From contig NZ_CP039634.1 of the NCBI RefSeq assembly GCF_004923295.1, positions 1,764,001 through 1,828,000 of the forward strand: 64,000 nucleotides of DNA, in the 5' to 3' direction. Shown here piece by piece: positions 30,956-38,978 of this stretch (positions within the stretch are counted from its first letter, which is position 1; each line of letters starts with the position of its first letter). Below the pieces are notes generated by a model that was given only the letters and a program-made list of their open reading frames with translations, was not told the DNA's origin and made no database searches. A program made the translations under genes and the position numbers. This DNA is from Azospirillum sp. TSH100. GTDB taxonomy: Bacteria; Pseudomonadota; Alphaproteobacteria; Azospirillales; Azospirillaceae.

Positions 30956-31411
30956 TTAGAGATTGCGTTGCGTAACCGCCTGGACCAACACGTCATAGAC
31001 CGCATCCTTGCCCACGACTTTGATGGCCGCCTCCACCAATTTGGTCTTTACGGCAGGAATATTGACCAAAGCGCCGTTCAGGATCGATTGGTCGGCAATT
31101 CCGCCGTACAGCGCGGTCAGGAAGGCGTCGGTCAGGCGCGGCTGGTTGGCCTGGACGATCGGCTGCTTTTCCAGAATCACCTCCACCGCGACCACGACGG
31201 TGACGAACTGCTCGACTCGGGACGGGCCGATCATCGGCACCACCAGCGGCGGCAGGCGGACGAAGGCGGTCGGCGGCTTGGGTGGCGGCTCGACCTTCTT
31301 CGGCTCTTCCGGATGTGGAACGAAGTATTTCTGATAGACGAACCAGCCGCCGAAGCTGGCTCCGCCCAGCAGCACGATGCCGAGCACGAGGACGATCAGA
31401 GCCTTGACCAC
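30956..31411 (-). CDS. Membrane-anchored FliL-like protein
   Basis: This 151-aa protein has a single N-terminal membrane anchor (ALIVLVLGIVLLGGASF) and a Pro-rich linker (PEEPKKVEPPPKPP). A FliL-type periplasmic domain follows (FVRLPPLVVPMIG, EQFVTVVVAVEVIL, RLTDAFLTALYGG, VGKDAVYDVLV). No flagellar genes are adjacent; it lies between thiL and hppA, a position where a small FliL-like gene is often found in Rhodospirillales. It shares clear blocks with the secreted protein at 22743-23162. An imperfect palindrome at 30871-30890 (GGCC, GGGGTACCCC core) lies 65 bp downstream of its stop and may end the transcript. Confidence 0.9.
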   Translation of the reverse strand: MVKALIVLVLGIVLLGGASFGGWFVYQKYFVPHPEEPKKVEPPPKPPTAFVRLPPLVVPMIGPSRVEQFVTVVVAVEVILEKQPIVQANQPRLTDAFLTALYGGIADQSILNGALVNIPAVKTKLVEAAIKVVGKDAVYDVLVQAVTQRNL

Positions 31412-31502
31412 GGCAACACACCTTACACAGACGGTGACCCGCCGAACCCTGCGCCGCGGATGCTTTCGATTGTCTTAAATGAATGGCGCCAGGGACGGCT
31501 GG

Positions 31503-32501
31503 TCAGAAATGGTCCCAGCCCCGCCTGGCCAGCGGCAGGGGCGAACCGGTGGCATCCAACACGGAAACCTCGCCGGGGGTACCGGGGCGGAGTTCGCCGA
31601 TCTCGGTGATCTCGACCCCGCAGTCGGCGGACAATGCCGCCAGGGCCTCGCGGGCTGCCGGCGGGGCGGCGAACAGAAGCTCGTAATCGTCGCCGCCTGT
31701 GATGGCGAGGGCCAGCCGCGCCGGGTCGCCGTCGATGGCGCCGCGGGCGGCGTCCGACAGCGGCACGGTCCCGGCGTTCAGCAGGGCGGCGCAGCCGGAT
31801 TCCTCGCAGAGATGGCCGAGATCGGCAACCAGCCCGTCCGATACATCCATGGCGCCGCTGGCCAACCCGATCAGGCGGGGCCCGACAGTCATGCGCGGGT
31901 CCGGCCGGTGCATGCGGCGCAGCAGATGGGCGCGGGTTTCCTCGTCCGGGATGTCGAGCCGGCCATAGGCGATCTCCAACCCCAGGGCGGCGTCGCCGAT
32001 GTTGCCGGTGACGAAGACGCGGTCGCCGGGCTGCCCACCCCAGCGCGGCAGGGCGCGGCCGGCGGGAACCAGCCCGAAGGCGGTCACCGAAAGCGTGATG
32101 GGGCCGCTGGTGGAAACCGAATCGCCGCCGGCCAGCGCGATGCCGAACTGCCGCTGCTCCTCGCCGAGGCCGGCGGCGAATGCCTCCAGCCAGGATTCGT
32201 CCAGGCCGCGAGGCAGCGCGGTCACCAGCGTGTAGGCCAGTGGCTCCGCCCCCATGGCGGCGAGGTCGGACAGGTTGCTGCGCATCAGCTTGGCGGCGAT
32301 GTCCGCCGGAGCGTCATCGGGGAAGAAATGCACCCCCGCGACCATGGCGTCGGTGGTGACGACCAGTTCCCGCCCCTCCGGCACGCCGAACACGGCTGCA
32401 TCGTCCCGCAGGCCGCGGGCACCGGGGAAACCGGCGGCCAGCGGCTTGAAGAAGCGGGTGATGCGGCCGAACTCGCCGAGGGGTTGGCTTCGGGATGTCA
32501 C
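31503..32501 (-). CDS. thiL: Thiamine-monophosphate kinase
   Basis: ThiL phosphorylates thiamine monophosphate to the active diphosphate. The 332-aa protein has the PurM-like fold markers GLRDDAAVF, TTDAMVAGVHFF, NLSDLAAMGAEP, and GGDSVSTSG, plus DVSDGLVADLGHL and GGDDYELLF in the second half. Its ATG overlaps the nusB stop by 4 bp (ATGA), so the two are translationally coupled, the normal alphaproteobacterial arrangement. Confidence 0.97.
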   Translation of the reverse strand: MTSRSQPLGEFGRITRFFKPLAAGFPGARGLRDDAAVFGVPEGRELVVTTDAMVAGVHFFPDDAPADIAAKLMRSNLSDLAAMGAEPLAYTLVTALPRGLDESWLEAFAAGLGEEQRQFGIALAGGDSVSTSGPITLSVTAFGLVPAGRALPRWGGQPGDRVFVTGNIGDAALGLEIAYGRLDIPDEETRAHLLRRMHRPDPRMTVGPRLIGLASGAMDVSDGLVADLGHLCEESGCAALLNAGTVPLSDAARGAIDGDPARLALAITGGDDYELLFAAPPAAREALAALSADCGVEITEIGELRPGTPGEVSVLDATGSPLPLARRGWDHF

Positions 32502-33088
32502 TCCTCGGCCGCGCTGCGGCCGGGGTCGGGCTTGGCGAGGTCGTCGGCGCGCAGTGCGCGGGCGACATGGTCGAGCACGCCGTTCACCATCGCCGGCTCG
32601 CGACCGGAGAAGAAGGCGCGGGCGACGTCGACATACTCGCTGATGAGGATGCGCGGGTGGGTGTCCGTGTGGACCGCGATCTCATAGGCGCCGGCGCGCA
32701 GGATGGCGCGCAGCAGCAGTTCCAGCCGGTCGAGCGGGAAGCGGGGGTCGAGCGCCGCGCCCAGCACGCCGTCGACCTCGGCACGGCGGTGGATCGCACC
32801 GCGGACGATGTCAGCGAACAGCTGCGGATCGCCGGAGACGAACTTGTCGCCGTCGATCTCTTCGCCCAGCCGGTGGGCGACGAACTCGCCGACGACATTC
32901 TCGACCGGGGCCTGGGCCAGATCGATCTGGTACAGCGCCTGAGCCGCGGCCAGACGGGCGGCCTTGCGGCGCGCCTTGGCGGAGCCGCCGCCGGTCTTGT
33001 TCTTGCGGGACTTCGATTTGCCCTTGGAAGCGCCACCCTTGGGGGCGTGATCGGGTGTCACGGGGCTGCCCGCGTCGTCGTTGCTCAT
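32498..33088 (-). CDS. nusB: Transcription antitermination factor NusB
   Basis: NusB binds boxA RNA with NusE (S10) for rRNA antitermination. The 196-aa protein is longer than usual (about 140-160) because of a ~40-residue Lys/Ser/Gly-rich N-terminal extension (GGASKGKSKSRKNKTGGG). The core begins at ARLAAAQALYQIDL and includes RLELLLRAILRAGAYEI and LISEYVDVARAF. An internal start would leave the usual core, but no better ribosome site is visible. It sits 35 bp after ribH and overlaps thiL. Confidence 0.95.
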   Translation of the reverse strand: MSNDDAGSPVTPDHAPKGGASKGKSKSRKNKTGGGSAKARRKAARLAAAQALYQIDLAQAPVENVVGEFVAHRLGEEIDGDKFVSGDPQLFADIVRGAIHRRAEVDGVLGAALDPRFPLDRLELLLRAILRAGAYEIAVHTDTHPRILISEYVDVARAFFSGREPAMVNGVLDHVARALRADDLAKPDPGRSAAEE

Positions 33089-33123
33089 GATCTGCAGTCG
33101 CTAAAAGAGAGGAGATGTCGGGG

Positions 33124-33588
33124 TCAGCGCGGATAGAGGCGGAATTTGCGCTTCAGGTCAATCATGTCAAGACAGGCCCGCGCCGCACGCCCGCCCGTAT
33201 TGACCGATCCGACATTGGCCCGGGCCCAGGCCTGTTCGCGGTTTTCCACCGTCAGGATGCCGTTTCCGACGGCCAGGCTGTAGCGCAGAGCCAGATCCTG
33301 CAATCCGCGGGCACTTTCGGCACAGATCGTTTCGTACCGCGTTGTCTCGCCCCGGATCACGCAGCCCAGCGCGACGTAACCGTCGAAGCGCTTGCGGGCG
33401 GTGAAGAAATCCATCGAACGGATGGCGTACATGATCGCCGCCGGCAACTCCAGACAGCCGGGCACGCCATAGCGGATGTGCGTGGCGCCGGCGCGGTCCA
33501 GTTCCGCGACGGCGCCACGCGCCAGCTCGTCAGCGATGTCCTCGTGGACACGGGCGTCCACGACCATGATGTGGGGCGTGTCGGTCAT
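33124..33588 (-). CDS. ribH: 6,7-dimethyl-8-ribityllumazine synthase
   Basis: RibH condenses the RibD product with dihydroxybutanone phosphate to give the riboflavin precursor. The 154-aa length fits. GVPGCLELPAAI, ALGCVIRGETT and GILTVENREQAWARA are conserved family blocks. The residue usually His in the GETTHY motif (His88 of B. subtilis, general acid/base) is Arg84 here; I checked the codon, CGG. Position in the rib cluster supports the assignment, but activity could be altered. Confidence 0.93.
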   Translation of the reverse strand: MTDTPHIMVVDARVHEDIADELARGAVAELDRAGATHIRYGVPGCLELPAAIMYAIRSMDFFTARKRFDGYVALGCVIRGETTRYETICAESARGLQDLALRYSLAVGNGILTVENREQAWARANVGSVNTGGRAARACLDMIDLKRKFRLYPR

Positions 33589-33610
33589 CCGGCGGTTTTC
33601 GGCCCCTCGT

Positions 33611-34750
33611 TCAATCGTCGCCCGGGTCGGCGGCGCCCGGGTTGATCGCGCGGTGGCCGACCACGGTCAGGCCGTAGCCCTCCAGCCCGATGATCGGCTT
33701 CTTGCGGTTGGAGATCAGCACCATCTTGCGCACGCCGAGATCCAGCAGGATCTGCGCGCCGATGCCGTAGTCGCGCAGCTCGGGTACGCTGCCGGCCTGA
33801 CCCTCCAGCCGGGCCTTCAGTGTCACCGACAGACCGTTCGGGTTCGGCTCGCGCAGCAGCACGACGACGCCACGGCCTTCCTTGGCGATCAGCTCCATCG
33901 ACGCTTGGAGGTCGTTCTCGCGGCCGGAGTTGCGGTCGCCCAGCACGTCGTCCAGCACCGACTGCGCATGCATGCGCACCAGTACCGGCTCGTCGCCGGA
34001 GATGTCGCCGCGCACCAGCGCGATATGCTCGGCATACTGGATCTTGTTGATATAGACGTAGGACTGGAAACGGCCTCCGAAGCGGCTGTCGAGATTACCG
34101 GCCAGAACCTGTTCGACGATGGTCTCGGTGCGGCGGCGATAGGCGATCAGGTCTGCGATGGTGCCGACCTTCAGACCGTGGAACTGGGCGAACTGCACCA
34201 GATCCGGGAGGCGGGCCATGGTGCCGTCGTCGTTCATGATCTCGCAGATCACGGCCGAGTTGGAATGGCCGGACAGCCGGGCGATGTCGACCGACGCCTC
34301 GGTGTGGCCGGCACGGACCAGTACGCCGCCGTCACGCGCCAGCAGTGGGAAGATGTGGCCGGGGGTGGCGAGATCCTGCGGGCCCGACGCCGGGTCGATG
34401 GCTACGGCGATGGTGCGGGCGCGGTCGGCGGCCGAGATGCCGGTGGTCACGCCCTCGCGCGCCTCGATCGAGACGGTGAAGGCGGTCTGGTGACGCGAGG
34501 CGTTCTGCTGCGCCATCAGCGGCAGGCGCAGCCGCTCGATGTTCGGCCGGTCCATGGTCAGACAGATCAGGCCGCGCCCGTGCTTGGCCATGAAGTTCAC
34601 CGCTTCCGGCGTGGCGCAGGAGGCGGGGATCACCAGATCGCCCTCATTCTCCCGGTCCTCGTCGTCGACCAGGATGAACATCCTGCCCTGACGGGCCTCT
34701 TCGATGATCTCTTCGGCACTCGACAGGTATTGATGAAACTCGGACGTCAT
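33611..34750 (-). CDS. ribBA: DHBP synthase with degenerate GTP cyclohydrolase II-like half (RibBA/RibBX type)
   Basis: The N-terminal half of this 379-aa protein (~1-205) is a standard 3,4-dihydroxy-2-butanone 4-phosphate synthase: [33 protein letters not shown], and [14 protein letters not shown]. The C-terminal half resembles GTP cyclohydrolase II, but the zinc-binding Cys set (normally within SECLTGD and RCDCG) is gone: here the sequence is [14 protein letters not shown] followed by [11 protein letters not shown] opening is therefore probably supplied by a separate RibA elsewhere. The start overlaps the ribE stop by 4 bp. Confidence 0.92.
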   Translation of the reverse strand: MTSEFHQYLSSAEEIIEEARQGRMFILVDDEDRENEGDLVIPASCATPEAVNFMAKHGRGLICLTMDRPNIERLRLPLMAQQNASRHQTAFTVSIEAREGVTTGISAADRARTIAVAIDPASGPQDLATPGHIFPLLARDGGVLVRAGHTEASVDIARLSGHSNSAVICEIMNDDGTMARLPDLVQFAQFHGLKVGTIADLIAYRRRTETIVEQVLAGNLDSRFGGRFQSYVYINKIQYAEHIALVRGDISGDEPVLVRMHAQSVLDDVLGDRNSGRENDLQASMELIAKEGRGVVVLLREPNPNGLSVTLKARLEGQAGSVPELRDYGIGAQILLDLGVRKMVLISNRKKPIIGLEGYGLTVVGHRAINPGAADPGDD

Positions 34751-35334
34751 TCCTGCCCCGCGAGCCGGGCGACATAGCGCGCCAGCATATCGATTTCGAG
34801 ATTGACCGCATCGCCCTCCTTCAGACCGCCGAAGGTGGTGGCGGTCTGGGTGTGGGGGATGATGTTGACGCCGAAGCGGTTGCCGTCGACCTCGTTGACG
34901 GTCAGCGACACGCCGTCGATGGCGACCGAGCCCTTGGGCGCGATGTATTTGGCAAGGGTGGCCGGCGCCTCGAAGGTCAGGCGCAGCGATTCGCCTTCGG
35001 GACGGATCGACAGCAGCCGGCCGACGCCGTCGACATGGCCGGACACGATGTGGCCGCCCAGTTCGTCGCCGACCTTCAGCGCGCGTTCCAGATTGACGCG
35101 CGTGCCGGGTTCCCAGCCGCCGAGCGTCGTCTTCGACAGGGTCTCGCCAGAGGCCTGGATGACGTAGGTCCCCGGTCCCTTTTCGATGACCGTCAGACAG
35201 ACGCCGTTGTGGGCGATGGACGCCCCGATCGCGATCGTCTCCGTGTCGAAGGCGGTCTCGATGGTGAACCGGGTGTCGCCCTGCCGCTCCACGGCCCGGA
35301 CGCGCCCGACATCGGTGATGATTCCGGTGAACAT
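34747..35334 (-). CDS. ribE: Riboflavin synthase alpha chain
   Basis: RibE dismutates two ribityllumazines into riboflavin. The 195-aa protein contains two lumazine-binding repeats, the first opening MFTGIITDVGRV and containing SIAHNGVCLTV, the second opening GGHIVSGHVDGVG and containing SVAIDGVSLTVN. Length and motif order are typical. The start lies 101 bp downstream of the ribD stop. No FMN riboswitch is visible in that gap. Confidence 0.97.
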   Translation of the reverse strand: MFTGIITDVGRVRAVERQGDTRFTIETAFDTETIAIGASIAHNGVCLTVIEKGPGTYVIQASGETLSKTTLGGWEPGTRVNLERALKVGDELGGHIVSGHVDGVGRLLSIRPEGESLRLTFEAPATLAKYIAPKGSVAIDGVSLTVNEVDGNRFGVNIIPHTQTATTFGGLKEGDAVNLEIDMLARYVARLAGQE

Positions 35335-35435
35335 GCGGGGAATTTAGCAGGTTTCGCGCCCAGGGGAAGCGCGCGCGACAGCGCGGGCGGCGCAACGGTC
35401 TGTTGCGTGTGCGGGATCGGTCGTGAAACCGATCG

Positions 35436-36560
35436 TCAGGAGGCGATTCGGCGGTAGCTTTCGGCCATATCGGCGCCGGCGCCGCACACGGCGGTGCGTT
35501 CGAAGCGCGCCATGGCGGTCAGTGCCTCGACTCCGAAGCCGGCGACCGCCGGCAATCCGTCGCCGCCGATCAGCGAGGCGGCGCGGAACCATTCCAGCCG
35601 GTCGACCAGCCCCGCGCCCAGCAGGGCGCCGGTCATCGCCGCACCGCCCTCCACCAGCAGGCGGGTGACGCCATGGGCGGCGAGCGCTGCCATGGCGGCG
35701 GCGGGATCGACGCGGCCGTCGGGGGTGGCTGCGACCGGGATCACTTCGACGCCCAGTGCAGTCAGGGGCTCCGCGCGGGCGGAGTCGGGGGAGGGGCCGG
35801 TGACGATCCAGGTCGGGATTCGGCGGGCGCCGGTGGCCAGCTTGGCCGTGGGGGGCAGGCGCAGGCTGCTGTCGACCACCACGCGGACCGGACTGCGGTC
35901 TTCCAGGCCCGGCAGGCGGCAGGTCAGTTCGGGATCGTCGGCCAGGGCGGTGCCGATGCCGACCAGGATGGCGTCATGGCTGGCGCGCAGCCGATGTCCC
36001 CAGGCGCGGGCTGTGGGGCCGGTGATCCACTGCGACTCGCCGGTTACGGTGGCGATGCGTCCGTCCAGCGTGCTGGCGACCTTCAGCGTGACCAGCGGTC
36101 GGTTCAGGGTGATCCGGTTGAAGAAGCCCTCGTTCAGGGCCAGCGCCTCGGCCTCGCAGAGGCCGGTGACGACTTCGATGCCGGCGCCGCGCAGACGGGC
36201 GAACCCGCCGCCGGCGACCCGCGGGTCCGGGTCCTGACAGGCGACGACCACGCGGGCCACCTTGGCCTCGACCAGCGCCAGGGCGCAGGGCGGCGTCTTG
36301 CCGTAGTGATTGCAGGGTTCCAGAGTGACGTAGGCGGTGGCCCCCTCTGCGCCGCCGGACAGACTGCGGGCGCGGGCCAGTGCCTCGGTCTCGGCATGGG
36401 GGCGTCCGCCGGGCTGGGTCCAGCCGCGGCCGATCACGGCGCCGTCGCGGACGAGCACGCAGCCGACCGCCGGATTGGGCCAGGTCCGCCCCAGCCCGCG
36501 CGCGGCGAGCGACAGGGCGGCCTTCATGTGGCGCAGGTCTGTTTCGGTTGATGCCGGCAC
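35436..36560 (-). CDS. ribD: Bifunctional riboflavin deaminase/reductase RibD
   Basis: RibD carries out the deamination and side-chain reduction steps after GTP ring opening. The 374-aa protein has an N-terminal deaminase domain with the zinc site PHAETEAL and EPCNHYGKTPPC, then from ~150 a reductase domain (TLKVASTLDGRIAT, VRVVVDSSLRLP, LLVEGGAAMTGALL). It follows bamE by 27 bp on the same strand, so in this genome rib expression may start from the bamE promoter. No FMN riboswitch fits in 27 bp. Confidence 0.97.
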   Translation of the reverse strand: MPASTETDLRHMKAALSLAARGLGRTWPNPAVGCVLVRDGAVIGRGWTQPGGRPHAETEALARARSLSGGAEGATAYVTLEPCNHYGKTPPCALALVEAKVARVVVACQDPDPRVAGGGFARLRGAGIEVVTGLCEAEALALNEGFFNRITLNRPLVTLKVASTLDGRIATVTGESQWITGPTARAWGHRLRASHDAILVGIGTALADDPELTCRLPGLEDRSPVRVVVDSSLRLPPTAKLATGARRIPTWIVTGPSPDSARAEPLTALGVEVIPVAATPDGRVDPAAAMAALAAHGVTRLLVEGGAAMTGALLGAGLVDRLEWFRAASLIGGDGLPAVAGFGVEALTAMARFERTAVCGAGADMAESYRRIAS

Positions 36561-36587
36561 GGAAGGGCCGCGTTATCCGCTACGCGA

Positions 36588-36944
36588 TCAGCTGCCGGGG
36601 CCCTTGCCCTTGGTGTCCTTGGCGGAGAAGCGGCCGACGTTGCCCATCATCTGTTCCAGGAAGCCCATCTCGCGGCCGGCGGTCGGCGTCGTGCGCTCCA
36701 CCAGATCGATGTCCTGGCCATTCGACTTGTCGAGCGTCTTGATCTCGCGCAGGACGCCGTTGTTGTCGAAATGGGCGACGACGACGCGGCGCTCCGTCAC
36801 TTCCGGCTCGAAGAAGGCGGTCTTCTCGGTCTTCTGACCGATGTAGTACCAGACGTTCGGATCGAAGGTGCCAACCGAGGTCGGCGTCCCCAGCACGGCG
36901 GCGACGTCGTCGCGCCGGCTCTGGCCAGGCTGCAGCTCCGCCAC
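36588..36944 (-). CDS. bamE: Outer-membrane assembly lipoprotein BamE (SmpA/OmlA), 5' end unclear
   Basis: BamE is an accessory lipoprotein of the beta-barrel assembly machine. The open frame from GTG 36944 encodes the core (LQPGQSRRDDVAAVLGTP, VWYYIGQKTEK, FDNNGVLREI). The same frame continues upstream to the stop at 37092-37094 and clearly encodes a lipoprotein signal: LLGSLLLAGVATTGCSP, Cys codon at 36990-36992, then VATRGNLTD. That extension has no ATG, GTG or TTG. An ATG at 37081 is one frame off; one extra base in the G5 run at 37055-37059 would join it to the signal peptide. Either a rare start codon, a sequencing indel or a real frameshift is involved. Confidence 0.85.
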   Translation of the reverse strand: MAELQPGQSRRDDVAAVLGTPTSVGTFDPNVWYYIGQKTEKTAFFEPEVTERRVVVAHFDNNGVLREIKTLDKSNGQDIDLVERTTPTAGREMGFLEQMMGNVGRFSAKDTKGKGPGS

Positions 36945-37213
36945 CAGCTGCGGATCCGTCAGATTGCCGCGGGTGGCGACGATGGGCGAGCAGCCGGTCG
37001 TGGCGACGCCGGCGAGCAGCAGGCTGCCCAGCAGGGCGGTGCGGATGACGGTGCGGGGGCGGAAAAGTTCGATCTGATCATGGTGCTCGGGCTATGATGG
37101 AGCCGGCGGGGCAAGGAGGCCGTCCGCGGCTGTGGACAGTCTCCGGGCGGGACAATCGCACCGGCTGCTTCGCCCTGTCAACGAGACTCCGAGTCGGGGA
37201 AGGGCTGCCGTTC

Positions 37214-37780
37214 GTGTCAGGAAGCTTTATCGGCCGTCTGCTGGGCCAATTTGGTGGCGGATCGCGCTCCCGCGCCGCCGCGGTGGGTGGGCTGTTCACC
37301 GCCATCGTCCGTCAGGCCCGTGAGCCGGGCTTCTACAGGGTGCTTGCCGTGCCCGATACCCTGGACGGGCGCTTCGAGATGGTGGCGCTGCATCTGCTGC
37401 TGGTGATGCGCCGGCTGAAGGGGCAGGGGTCCGAGGCGGGCAAACTGTCGCAGCGCCTCTATGAGACGATGGTCGACGATTTCGAGAAGTCGCTGCTGGA
37501 GATGGGGGCAGGCGACAGCGGCATCGCCCGGCGGGTGAAGACGATGGCGCGCGGCATGGCCGGACGAATCCGTGCCTATGACGAGGCGCTGGCCGACTCC
37601 GACGGCCGCAGGCTGGAGGTGGCGCTGGACAACAACCTCTATGGCACGGTCGATCCGGTGCCGGAGGGGGTGCTGGCGGCGATGGCCGCCTATGTCCGCG
37701 CCTGCGCCGCAGTGTTGGACGCCCAGCCGCTGGAGTCGTTGATGACGGGCGAGGTCCGCTTCGGGCAGGCGCCGGCGTGA
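37214..37780 (+). CDS. Ubiquinol-cytochrome c chaperone family protein (CBP3-like)
   Basis: From the GTG at 37214 (GGGAAGGG ribosome site upstream) this is a 188-aa protein. It matches the CBP3/UQCC family involved in cytochrome bc1 assembly: GLFTAIVRQAREPGFYR, LDGRFEMVALHLLLVMRRL, LSQRLYETMVDDFEKSLLEMGAGD, GRIRAYDEAL. The longer frame from 37094 adds 40 Arg/Gly-rich residues that look non-coding and overlap the bamE leader. It is divergent from bamE and precedes the DUF177-rpmF genes, an order common in alphaproteobacteria. Confidence 0.9.
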   Translation: MSGSFIGRLLGQFGGGSRSRAAAVGGLFTAIVRQAREPGFYRVLAVPDTLDGRFEMVALHLLLVMRRLKGQGSEAGKLSQRLYETMVDDFEKSLLEMGAGDSGIARRVKTMARGMAGRIRAYDEALADSDGRRLEVALDNNLYGTVDPVPEGVLAAMAAYVRACAAVLDAQPLESLMTGEVRFGQAPA

Positions 37781-37929
37781 GCGCTTCACTATATATTTAG
37801 AGTATCGCCTGTTCCTGACGCCGCGTCTGAGGGCTTGCCTTTCCGGCGTGGCGGCTGCATGTGACTCGGGAGAATGCCGGGCGTCCGCCGTGCCGGCCAT
37901 TTTGCTTTTCGATCAGAAAGTCTTTCGCC

Positions 37930-38517
37930 ATGAGCCCTGTCAACGGCGTCGTGCCGGCCCCGGAATTCTCGCGCGTCGTCCATGCCGACACGGTGCGCCG
38001 CGCCGACGTGACCGAGACCATCGAAGCGACCGAGGCGGAGCGCCGCGCGCTCGCCGAGCGGCTGGAACTGGAGTCGATCGGCAGCCTGACCGCCACGGTG
38101 AAGCTGCGCGCGGTGCGCGGCGGCCAGATGATTCGGGTTTCCGGACGGCTGGAGGCCGACGTGGTCCAGACTTGCGTCGTCACGCTGGAGCCTGTACCGG
38201 CCCATGTCAGCGAAAGCTTCGAGGCGCTGTTTGCCCCGGCGTCGATGATCGAGGATCCCGGACTGGAGGTCGATTTCGACGCCTCCCTGTCGGACGAGGA
38301 CATTCCCGAGCCGATGGAGAACAACCGAATCGACATCGGCGAGCTGACGGCGCAGCACCTGTCGCTGGGGCTCGACCCCTATCCGCATGCCGAAGGGGTG
38401 GAGTTCGAGGACCATCGCGAGCATGAGGACGGTGAAGCGACGGAGGAAGAGGCGGCTGCGGAGCCTGAAAAGCCCAATCCCTTCGCCGTCCTGCAGCAGT
38501 TGAAGTCGCGCAACTGA
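37930..38517 (+). CDS. DUF177 (YceD) family protein
   Basis: This 195-aa protein belongs to the DUF177/YceD family, almost always encoded directly before rpmF and linked to 23S rRNA or large-subunit metabolism. Typical segments are LTATVKLRAVRGGQMIRVSG and DVVQTCVVTLEPVPAHVSE, followed by an acidic C-terminal half (DEDIPEPMENNRIDIGEL). The start at 37930 gives the compact N-terminus MSPVNGVVPAPEFSR. It lies upstream of rpmF-plsX-fabH. Confidence 0.94.
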   Translation: MSPVNGVVPAPEFSRVVHADTVRRADVTETIEATEAERRALAERLELESIGSLTATVKLRAVRGGQMIRVSGRLEADVVQTCVVTLEPVPAHVSESFEALFAPASMIEDPGLEVDFDASLSDEDIPEPMENNRIDIGELTAQHLSLGLDPYPHAEGVEFEDHREHEDGEATEEEAAAEPEKPNPFAVLQQLKSRN

Positions 38518-38658
38518 TCCGGCTGTTGCTTTCTCCGCCGCGCCTTGTATAAGGGCCGGCATTTCCACCCCCACCAATGAGCGGCGCGGGGTTGCGAAAA
38601 GGGGGTTGTTCGGGCTTGCCCTTCGGGGACATTTGCCTTATTGAATGCCGCTCGCGCT

Positions 38659-38685
38659 GGGCGGCCCCTGTTCGGGCCGCCCTTT
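38659..38685 (+). promoter_or_regulatory. Hairpin plus short T-run in the rpmF leader
   Basis: A perfect 9-bp GC stem pairs 38659-38667 with 38674-38682 around a CTGTTC loop, followed by TTT and 22 bp before the rpmF start. The structure is terminator-like but placed before rpmF, so it could attenuate rpmF-plsX-fabH transcription or end the DUF177 transcript. Confidence 0.6.
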
Positions 38686-38707
38686 CCAATGAAGAGAGTT
38701 TACGGTC

Positions 38708-38896
38708 ATGGCTGTTCCGAAGAAGAAGACCTCCAAGTCGCGGCGTAACATGCGTCGTTCGCACCACGCTCTGCCCACCTCGGCCTACAACGAGTGCCCG
38801 AACTGCGGCGAGCTGAAGCGTCCGCACCATGTCTGCGGGTCTTGCGGCCACTACGACCAGCGTGAAGTGGTTCAGAGCGGCACCGCGGCCGCTTGA
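38708..38896 (+). CDS. rpmF: 50S ribosomal protein L32
   Basis: The 62-aa bL32 opens with [20 protein letters not shown] and has a zinc ribbon of two Cys pairs (CPNC and CGSC). Length and sequence are typical for alphaproteobacteria. It sits between the DUF177 gene and plsX, the widely conserved arrangement that couples ribosome and lipid synthesis. Confidence 0.98.
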   Translation: MAVPKKKTSKSRRNMRRSHHALPTSAYNECPNCGELKRPHHVCGSCGHYDQREVVQSGTAAA

Positions 38897-38978
38897 TCCG
38901 CATCGCGTTGTCTGAGGTCCCGTTGATCGGGGGTGCTGGTCACCCCTGCCGGGGTCCTAGCCGGGGAGCCTGTTCGCG

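Noticed and set aside
35335..36590. FMN riboswitch upstream of ribD or ribE
   Set aside because: The gaps are 27 bp and 101 bp, and no RFN-type conserved core is visible in either.
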